From: Dichetophora obliterata
Lineage: Eukaryota > Arthropoda > Insecta > Diptera > Sciomyzidae
DNA: 64,000 nucleotides
Reading direction: 5' to 3'
Assembly (NCBI GenBank): GCA_963920525.1
Contig: OY986439.1
Span: forward strand, 214,052,000-214,115,999
Shown: one piece after another, positions 55,450 through 64,000 of the stretch
How the letters are laid out: each line of letters starts with the position of its first letter
Position numbering within the stretch: the first letter of the stretch is position 1
The notes under the pieces: model-generated
Told to the model about the DNA's origin: nothing
Database searches by the model: none
Seen by the model: only the letters and a program-made list of their open reading frames with translations
Program-made: the position numbers and the translations under genes

Positions 55450-57165
55450 ATTTTATTTATTTATTTAGAAAAAACTTTAATTTATTTATTTATTTATTTA
55501 TTTTATTAATTCATGTGTAATACAAAAGCCTATTGGCCAAATAATAATATTACAAGTATAAGTACTAGTTGAGCAAACTAAACAAATAAAAAATTCAAGG
55601 TAATATTTATGTAAAAACAACTTCAAATAAATACTTTTATATAATATATGATGCACAAACTCATATCAGCCTTCCTAATAAAAGACTAAAAACTCTATAG
55701 AAAATAAGAGGTCAAAATTTCATCAATCCCATATTGCAGCGACAGAGGGGAAAAAAAAGATGTATAAGTAATTAGTAGCTAATCACATTAAGCATGCTAA
55801 GGTAGCGCTTTAAGGAGTCTTAAAAACTAAAGTGGGTTAGTTAAAGAGTATTCAAGGAGTTTCCCCTTAAATATAGGAAGAGAATCAGAAAAACATCGTA
55901 AGCTTAATGGAAGTTTGTTCCAACAACGTGCAGTTCTTATCAGAAATGATCGCTCAAACACGGAGGAAGAAATTTTAGGTATAATAATTTGGGTATTTCT
56001 AGACGAACGTGAGAAAAGAAATAGATGCAATAAGTATGAGGGGATCCTAGTTTTTATCAGTTTGTAAAAGTAAAGTAGTAAATTTATTTTTATAAAGTTA
56101 CGCAAGGAACATTTTAAAAACTTTAAAACATATGGCGATATATGTTCACGCCAACGGACTCCATAAACAAAGCGAACAACTTTGTTGAAAATTACTTCAA
56201 TTTTCTTTATGTTATGAGAGACCGTGCCCGAATAAACCTCAAGACAATAAGTAATATTTGACATTAGTAAAAGGTGAGCAATTCTAAGTTTGATATGAAG
56301 AGGTAGAAATATATTCATGCTATACAATTTTTTTAATTTATAGTTAATTCTACAACTCAGAGTATCAATATGAGGATCAAAAACAAGGTTGCTATCAATT
56401 ATTATACCAAGACATCTTACTCTCTCTACAAATGGGATTTGCTCATTATTTATTTGAATATTCAAATATTCGAACACGGACCTAGATGGGTTAAATTGGA
56501 TCGCTTTAGTTTTATTAGGGTTGACATTTAAATAATTAGCTGACATCCATGACTGAATGTTAGATAAATTAGAGTTAACTACCGATTCCAGCACGTCAGC
56601 AAATTGGCATTCCCCAGAGAACAAGAGCTGAACATCATCAGCAAAGATAAATGGTCTACATAAATCAGAGTCAACATGGTTAGCAATATCATTTATATAT
56701 AACATAAACAGTAGTGGTCCCAGAACAGACCCTTGAGGAACACCCGAGACAGTATTAAGGAAGTTAGATTTATCTCCATTATAAGATACAAATTGATTAC
56801 GACCACACAAATACGACCACATTAGTTTGCAAGCAGCATTTGAAAAGTTGAACATCAGCTTGAGTTTATAAAGAAGGTTAGAATGATTGACAGTGTCAAA
56901 GGCTTTACTGAGGTCTAATGAGACCATAATAGTAATTTTTTTCCTATTCATATTTTCTCTAATGCAATCTGTGAGACCAAGAAGAAGAGATGCAGTGCTA
57001 TGACCATTCCGAAATCCCGACTGGCAGTCGCTAATAAGCTGATCGTGGTTTATGTAACACATTATTTGATCCTTTAAAATATTTTCAACAATTTTGGAGA
57101 GAGCAGGCAGTATACTTATTGGTCGTAAATTATCAAGCGAGTTTATTTTACTAGTTCTTTCTCGT
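55450..57165 (-). mobile_element. 5'-truncated LINE (jockey/CR1 group) with (AAAT)n tail
   Basis: The minus-strand reverse transcriptase begins in frame at about 57160 (SLDNLRPISILPALSKIVEN), so the 5' half is missing. After the ORF come about 330 bp of 3' UTR and a tail of AAAT/TAAA repeats (plus strand (TTTA)n at about 55450-55505). Tails of short repeats are usual in CR1-like LINEs. Confidence 0.8.
55827..57160 (-). CDS. LINE reverse transcriptase, N-terminally truncated but open
   Basis: Open from about 57160 (no Met needed; the first Met is at 57062). Motifs in order are NLRPISILPALSK, CQSGFRNGHSTASLLL, VSLDLSKAFDTVNHSNLLY, SGVPQGSVLGPLLFMLYIND, FIFADDVQLLFSG (the FADD active site), NPNKTKAIQFNPS, VRCLGIIIDSNL and the C-terminal RTARCWNKLPLSLR. 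No stop or frameshift to the natural end at 55827. The endonuclease domain is lost, so the copy is dead despite the open frame. The motif set fits the jockey/CR1 superfamily. Confidence 0.85.
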
Positions 57166-57465
57166 TTTTATTGTCATGTACTGTAGCTAAGTTCAGGTTG
57201 AATTGTAACACGACTTATATGTTGTTTATTCAGTAGTAGATGGGTTTTTTTCCAAAAGTAGTTACTTTTAATAATTTTTTCAGGTGTAGATTTCAAAAAT
57301 TGTATAAATTTTTTTTTTGAACGGAAAATGCATATGTAAAATATGTGGAACTTCTGTCTTCAACTAAAGTTTTCTACCATCTATATCGCGATTTAGTCGA
57401 CGTTTAACAAATGTTATAGGCATTGATGAATTGCAAATAGTTTATAATGAATGGCGTCAATTGAT
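57166..57465. other. Spacer, nothing recognised
   Basis: No supported feature. Confidence 0.35.
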
Positions 57466-57917
57466 AGGGGTATACACGATGTGGTGTATTTGCCCTTGCA
57501 TTGTGTATTTTTGATAAATTAAATGTTTTTAGTAGTTTTAACTAACAAAAGGCATAGCAATCAAAATACAACTCCGCAGCAAAAATACAACAACGAAACC
57601 CTATTGTATTCTTTGTAAAGTTCGTTGTGTATGTAATCGGCTGAAAGCAAAAGCATTTCTACTCAACACGGAGGAAGCTATCGGCTACGCTATGAGCTTA
57701 TTCAACAAAAATTATTATAATTTAGTGTTTTCTTTCTTTCAATTTTCTTATGATTTCCTACAGTTAAATGATACTTTGAATTTATTATTCTAAACAAAAG
57801 TGGACAGAAAAATCAGCTGATTTTAAAAATAAAAGACTTTATTCGTTCACAATGAGTTGTAAATATTGTATATTTTGTAAAAATTTATCGCTAATACACC
57901 ACATCGTGAATTCCCCT
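57466..57917. mobile_element. 452-bp MITE, AGGGG(T/A)AT ends
   Basis: Left AGGGGTATACACGATGTGGT and right (inverted) AGGGGAATTCACGATGTGGT, 23 of 25 positions matching through 'gtgtatt'. If the ends are GGGG..CCCC, TA flanks both sides. Non-coding. Confidence 0.75.
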
Positions 57918-58905
57918 AATGTTAAGTGTTGACAGTAGTACTGGTTTTTTTTTATTCTACTTTTAAAATAAGATGTAGTGAAGCGTTGTTTTTTTTTTTT
58001 GTTTTTAAAAAAATAGTTTCTGCTGCTCTACGCATTCGTAGAAAGAATTTCCACTGCAAATGTTGCAAGAAATTTTTTCGGTAATTAATGTAAATAAAAC
58101 AAAACTTAGAAATGAGTTTAAATTCGCGAACTTTGTGGTATTAGATCTCCTAAAAAAGAATGCATCAATTTTTTTTTTTTTTTTTGGATTCGCCCGGTGG
58201 TATGAAATCTTCCAAAGATACGTATACCCGTCCTATACGCATGCACGATTCACATTCTAAAATCTGCCCGAATAAGCCGGGACAGACAGAATGCACCTAC
58301 GTACTAAAACATACCCCCTATTGGCAATTAGGATTTTCCACTAAGCACATTAATTGGCTTTTCAGCGGAATTTAAAATTTGAATATATATAAAACGCGTA
58401 TTTAAGTATACTTGATTCTATATAAATAAGCAACATCGAATTTAATAATAGTAATTATCAATTTAAGGAACCCGAAAAACAATCAAAAACACTAAACTCA
58501 TTTTAACTGGTTTGCGGCCATTGTCCAACCCAAGGACCTACGTGGAAATGAGATAAATCTCATATCCGCCAAATCAAAATCCCAATTAGTTGGATATGCA
58601 TTTGGGCCAACGCAGGCATAAACTTGTATGGAAAAGAGATATACTCTGGCACACCAATCCAGGTGATAGTGTGAGTTCAGTCTAATTTCAAATCAGGAAA
58701 CCACGTGAGCACGTAAATCCCAATTCGATTAAAAATTAAAATATTGAATAATTAAAAAGTAAGTTTTTAAAACCATGCATATTTGATGGTGCTTACTTTA
58801 TAAAACATAATATCGAGACAAAAAAGAGAAACAGAACAATCTCAATTACCAATATTATATTGTTATAGAACTGCGTTAGGTATAATAGGATGAAGTTAAA
58901 TTGAT
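57918..58905. other. Spacer, nothing recognised
   Basis: Short frames (66-71 codons at 58060-58375) lack known motifs. A Pro/Asn-rich block at about 58510-58680 is higher in GC but unidentified. Confidence 0.35.
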
Positions 58906-59905
58906 TTAATTGTTTAAATGTAATATAATTTTTCGTTTTAAGACGTCTACCGAATCAGAAAAATTAATCATGTTGAAGTTATCATTGAAATCACTGCACA
59001 TACATCGTAAAGGTTCATGAAGAGCGTAATTAGAACTGTACTGACTCAACTTGAAAAACAGAAAATGTCTAGTTCCTCTCCTTGGGATGTTAAAATTTAG
59101 AGCTGAGATGAGATATTCCGAATTAATCTCGCCACGAAGTAATTTATACAGAAACATGACATTAAGCATCATTCTTCTGCTTCTTAGGGAAGGTAGTAAA
59201 ATAATTTTAAGGCGTATTTCATACGATGGAAGCATATTATTGGGGTTCCAACTACTATGACGTAAAGCAAAAAGTAAAAACTGTTTTTGAACGGATTCTA
59301 TGGCGTCGATGTAGACACCATATTGTGGGATCCATACAACTGATGCATATTCAAGAATTGGCCTTACGAGAGAGGTATATAATAATTTAGTAGTAAAGGG
59401 ATCACTGAATTCTTTGGCCCATCTTTTAATGAAACCAAGGACTCCTATTGCCTTATTTATCACCATATTAACGTGGAGATTGAAGCGAAGTTTTGAATCC
59501 ATAATAACACCAAGATCGAGAAAACTGGAAACTATTTCTAAGTTAGTGTTATTTATAGTGTAATATATGTTACTAGCATATCTTCGCGAGAATGTCATTT
59601 GCTTACATTTTTTTAGGTTGAGTTTTAATATATTTAAGCTACACCAGTCCACAAGTCTATTTAGATCAGATTGTAAAAGATGTCGTTCTTCGGGTGATTT
59701 GTAACAAAGAAAAAGTTTCACGTCGTCAGCGTACATTAAGACGTTACAGTGTTTTATTGCCGAAGGAAGATCATTAATGAATAGTAAAAACAAAACCGGT
59801 CCAAGATGACTGCCCTGAGGAACGCCAGAAGTGACCGAAATACTTTTTGAAAGAGAATTCTTATATAAAACCTGTTGAGTACGTCTAGATAAATACGAAT
59901 TTATT
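58906..59905 (-). pseudogene. 5'-truncated jockey-group LINE reverse transcriptase
   Basis: Minus-strand frame from about 59905 (NSYLSRRTQQVLYKNSLSKS) through TSGVPQGSHLGPVLFLLFIN, LMYADDVKLFLCYKS (YADD active site), LNLKKCKQMTFSR, FLDLGVIMDSKLRFN and LVRPILEYASVVW to the natural stop at 58906. A stretch of 295 codons from the internal Met at 59793 is open. Only the second half of the reverse transcriptase and the C-terminal region remain, so it is a dead-on-arrival copy. The GVPQGSHLGP variant differs from the neighbour at 55.8 kb, so it is a different family. Confidence 0.8.
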
Positions 59906-60771
59906 TGATAAGCAATATTTGATCAAATTTTTATTTAAAAGTACAAATGCTATTAAAATATTTTCTACACTGCTTTTTTTATTGTTTATGTTTTTTAGGT
60001 TTACAGTTTTTTTGTTGAAAATACAGTTTTTTATTTTTGATTTTACAGTTATTTTTAAAAACATCTGGCAACGCTGGCAATAAGTCTCTTTGTTAATGTG
60101 TTTGTTTATTTTACTTTTGGTTAACATGTTTTATAACAAATATAAAAAAGTGCGAATGCAATCTTAGTTTTCTTACTTTCATGTGTTAGTTAGTTGTATT
60201 AACGATTATCTTTTGGTGGGTGGTTCGAGTGGCTATGCTACACCACAATTTACATATATGAAATTTTCGTCAGTGAAATGTAAAGCAAATTTCGTCAAGG
60301 ATCAAGAAAATCGTGCGGCAGCATGTTGTAACTTCGAAAATTTCGAAGTTGTTGAAATTCGATAAGTTGTAAGAGAGTGAATGAAAATATGCGAAAATAA
60401 ACACCACCTCTAATCGTGGGAAAAAAAGGAATGGAAGAAAATCAAAAACATAACATAAAATCATAAACATTTTATTAACATTACTTGCAGCTTGATCACT
60501 CTTTTTATAAAAGTACTTTCTGCGTGGGAGCACCAACAATAAGCAATGTAATTGTCTTTACTTTTCATATTATTTCTGTATTTTGTTTTGATTTGCCACT
60601 CTCCCGTCTTAATTTTCGACCAGTTTTTATTAAATATTCGGGAATTTTTTTTTATTGCAATGCCGTTTGTATTAGAAATACTATTAAATACTGAAAGTAT
60701 TTTAAATACTTACAAATAGTAGTGACGTTACAGTGTTCTAAATTAAAAAAAATTTTTGTTTTGATATAAAA
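59906..60771. other. Spacer with a dispersed-repeat fragment
   Basis: About 60255-60310 ('gaaattttcgtcagtgaaat...caaggatcaagaaaa') matches 39090-39150, same orientation. Otherwise no supported feature. Confidence 0.4.
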
Positions 60772-61865
60772 ATGGATAAGGAAGAATTTCGTACCTTGAT
60801 TAAGTTTTACTTTTTGCGTGACAAAAGTGCGAAAGAAACAAAAGAAAAGCTCGAAAAATATTATGGTGAATAGTCGTATTCAACCGTAAAATATTGGATT
60901 GCAGAGTTCAAAAGAGGTCAAATCAGCACAGAATATGAAGACGCCACACATGGATCGAAGCAAGGAAAAAGCGGAACTAGGAATTAAAGTAAAATCATGC
61001 CAACTATATGTTTATGTTTATAGTAGTTTGGAGCAACTAAACTCGAATTTGAAGTCACCAAGTATTTAATTTCACCCTGTTTTAGTAACAGGGTGTTCAA
61101 CAATTTTCTTCCTTACTTTTAGCTGGTAAGTGTAACAGGATGTAAATCTTTAACCTCACTACATAGCATACATTTTTTTTAGTACATTTTAAAAGGTGTC
61201 AACAAATTCGTTTTTAAAAATGTATTAACGAGCTATAAAATTGATAAGTCCTCTCAAAATATACATCCGAACTTAAAATTTCGAAACAAAAAATAGCAAG
61301 TCTTCACTTCTGTTTTGTTAATTTTTAATTTTATATGAAACCTTACTAATTGACCTTTTACTGGCATCAAGAACAAAGATATTACAAATAATACAGGGAG
61401 CACCAAAAACAGCAACCACTCCAGAATGTATTGTAAAAAAATCCGCGATTTCGTATTGGGCAATCCGAAAGTGAAAGTGCGCGAGATAGGCATATCAACT
61501 GGGTCTGTGGTTTAAATTTTACATGAAAATTTGGGTATGATAAATCTGTCTACAAGTAAGATGCCGCGTTCGTTAACAATCCGTCAAAAACATGAACGTG
61601 TTCGCACTTCCCAACAATGTTTGAACATGTTTAAACAAAATTAGACTGATTTTTTGCGCAAAATAGTGACCATGGATGAAACATGAATCAACCACTATAC
61701 ACCAGAATCGAAGGAATCAGCAAAAGAGTGAATAGGTCCCAGTGGAAGTGCACCAAAGCAAGCGGAGACTCAACAAACGGACAAAAAGGTGTTGGCTTAT
61801 GTTTTTTGGCATTCAAGCGGCATTTTGTTTATCGACTATTTGAGAAAAGGAAAAATGATAACGAC
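60772..61865 (+). pseudogene. Mariner transposase relic (N-terminus to catalytic core)
   Basis: Starts MDKEEFRTLIKFYFLRDKSA, the N-terminal helix-turn-helix region, continuing WIAEFKRGQISTEYEDATHG to about 60985. About 430 bp of unrelated DNA intervenes (60990-61420). It resumes with KIRDFVLGNPKVKVREIGIS, SLTIRQKHERVRTSQQCL and VTMDET (first catalytic Asp), NHYTPESKES, VFWHSSGILFIDYLRKGK, ending near 61865. The second and third catalytic regions are missing. Several stops (60869, about 61516, 61684) are present. It is a different family from the relic at 4.7 kb, which keeps the C-terminal part instead. Confidence 0.8.
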
Positions 61866-61929
61866 AGCCGTAATTTAAGATTTATCACAACGAAGTTCAA
61901 TATAATCTTTATATTTTAAAATGCACATC

Positions 61930-62470
61930 AAAATTTAGAATAAGCCAAATAAGATGAAAATAACGCCTACCTCCCATAAAAAACGGTAAAATCTCTTTAA
62001 ATTCCACAAAAAAATATTCTAGTGATTGCAATCTTTGCACATAAGCTTCAACCCTTAATATGCACTTTGAGTATAAAATTTGTAAAAATCCAATGAAAGC
62101 CACGTCTACCTCCCATACAAAGTGATTTTAATATATGAAAACTACAAAAAATATCCTTACATTCCACAAAATTAAGAACAATGGCTTAAAATTTTGCAAA
62201 TAAGTTTGAATCTTTACTATGCACTCGATGCTTAGAAAAAAATTGATTAAAATAAAAACTGAAAATTCCGCCCACCTCCCATACAAAATGACGTCATCAT
62301 AATAGGAAAACCTTTATAAATTCCAAAAAAATTAATTTTTAACCTTTATATTGTTCACATAAGCTTAAATAAATAAAAAAATTCTCGAGTTTTAATTGTG
62401 AAATATTTGAATAAAAACCACGCCTTATAAAAGTGACGTCATCAAAATAGTACCAAATTCAAGACTTCGA
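61930..62470. repeat. Tandem array, family 2 (second locus)
   Basis: Units of about 140-165 bp marked by '(c/t)acg(c/t)c(c/t)acctcccata' at about 61963, 62102, 62272 and 62420, with 'ggtaaaatctctttaaattc' between. Same family and orientation as the array at 15310-15840. Confidence 0.7.
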
Positions 62471-64000
62471 ACTAACTAAAATAAGGCCGTGGGAGTATTT
62501 TAACTTTGATCCAGTTGAAGATACATCCTTACTAGTTTTATTGTATTTTCAATAAGAAAAAAAGTGTAAAGATTCATGGCTGTAATTTCAGGAAAACTAT
62601 TTTATCATTTCTATTTTACCCTGTCGTAAATTACTAAAAAATGCCGAAAACTGACCTTTTATCTATTTTGTATGTGTTTTTTTTTTTTCTTAAAAGTTTT
62701 TATCAAAATTGTAATTCTATTTTTTAAGGAAATTTTTTTGCAAGTGATGAAAATTCAATTATGACCCTAAAAATCGAAAAAGTTCAATCGAAAAGTTTTG
62801 CACCCAAAAAAAAAATAATATACATACTTAGTTTTGATTAGAATGCTTTTCAAGAATGAGCCTGAAATTTCATCTCGTTAAGCAAATGCGCTCAAAAAAA
62901 TATAAAATATAGCAAAGAAATATTTAATTTATTTTTTATATGTTTTTTATGTACATAAAGAATTCTAAATTTGACAGAAAAAACTTTTTAACAAAAAAAA
63001 CCGACTTCAAAATCACTACAAAGTAAAAAATAATTTTAAATTGCTTTTCCTATACATTTTTTTCACATTTAATAATTTATTTATGTATATTATTATATTG
63101 GAAATCTTATTTTTTTCTGATTTGTTTTAGTATCATAAATATATTAATTTCTTAATCTGATATATTATTATGCAAACATCAAATGTTGTCGTACACTTTT
63201 TTGATATTTATTTTAGAACAAGGACTATGAAACGTATGTCATTTGAAAGGCACTGCACCATAGATGTGCCGAATCATGTTAGATTTTAAATTTACGACCT
63301 CTGACGCGAAATATTAACGTTAAAAGTTAATATTAATTTTAGTAAGGAATCTCAGTGTTAGGAAGAAGTAGAATGGTGGATGAGGTATCAGATGAAAGGT
63401 CCGGTGCACCGCTGCATCGCTGCACCGTGTGATTGCATTTCAGATTAGTGACCTTCGACCTGAAATATGAGCGTCAAAAGAGAATTTATTAAATAAAAGC
63501 TAAACTGGAAGAGATGGAAAAACATGATGTAAGAGGGAATTTTAGACATTGATAAAATGTGCAAAAAACATTTTTGTCTATCTCTTACGAATACCCTACA
63601 ATAAGTATTTTTTTATGAAACATATGTGAATATATATATTATTGTGATGGTGGAATTTTTTACAAAAAATAAATTCTCAAAAAATTTACTTTATTTTGAC
63701 ATCAAAGTTATGACGATACCTCGAAAACTGTAGCTTTTCTCAGTACAACGTGTTTTTGTATTCAAACTTAAGATTTTCTTAGTACAGCACATTGCCTTAA
63801 GGCAAGGTCAACGCCTGCGAATGAGAAAAAACTATTGAATTTTCAGAAAGTTGGTCGATTTTCGAACACAGGCAATACTAGTTTGTAATAATTGTGCCTA
63901 CCTCTGTACTTAATTTCAATACCCTAGGGTCAATATTCATTTAGTCTCTTCAGTCTATGAACAATAATTCTTACAGACTAGGCAATAGCTATTAACAAAA
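62471..64000. other. AT-rich flank, nothing recognised
   Basis: No credible ORF, TIR pair or RNA gene. A slightly more GC-rich stretch at 63230-63480 ('aggtccggtgcaccgctgcatcgctgcac') is unidentified. Confidence 0.4.

Overview
The window is AT-rich animal DNA, almost certainly from a fly (Diptera; the mix of elements and a vasotab-like gene pair suggest a tephritid-type fruit fly, which is inference). Evidence: 60-70 bp and kilobase-scale GT-AG introns, a TATAAATA core promoter, and non-LTR retrotransposons and cut-and-paste DNA transposons of insect type. I see no prokaryotic genes, rRNA, CRISPR or operons. Apart from one small host gene pair, nearly everything recognisable is mobile DNA or its debris.

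Layout. 1-4.1 kb: an RTE-like LINE relic (minus strand) split by a 2.06 kb terminal-inverted-repeat (TIR) element packed with tandem repeats. 4.7-6.5 kb: relics of two Tc1/mariner-type transposases and a truncated hAT copy. 7.25-21.4 kb: a tandem segmental duplication whose two units each carry a small two-exon secreted Cys-rich (Kazal/vasotab-like) gene. Unit 1 has a Kolobok-type element upstream of its promoter and a hAT MITE (itself holding a PIF/Harbinger element with a MADF gene) downstream. Unit 2 has an expanded acidic repeat, an in-frame stop, a 4.1 kb intron with foldback arms, and a downstream MITE. Because the two units are paralogous, each partly serves as the empty-site control for insertions in the other. 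Two satellite-like arrays lie between them.

21.5-26 kb and 45.6-49.2 kb: two large non-coding TIR elements of one family, in opposite orientation, each with an exact 7-bp target duplication. 26.1-32.5 kb: two Transib (RAG1-related) elements with CACAGTG termini and broken transposase genes. 33.1-35.3 kb: a minisatellite-rich element carrying a spliced SAM-like gene fragment, then a piggyBac relic. 40.0-45.5 kb: a full-length LOA-clade retrotransposon with both ORFs open and an 11-bp target duplication, the only apparently intact autonomous element here. 50.2-51.1 kb: a 269-bp tandem array. 52.1-54.9 kb: a TIR element with a near-intact, intron-containing transposase-like gene. 55.4-60 kb: two 5'-truncated LINE reverse transcriptases. 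60.7-61.9 kb: another mariner relic, followed by a tandem array also found at 15.3 kb.

There is no pathway linking the genes; the organising principle is nested insertion. Boundaries below come from TIR and target-duplication pairs read directly in the sequence. Superfamily names rest on remembered motifs and terminal signatures, not on searches.
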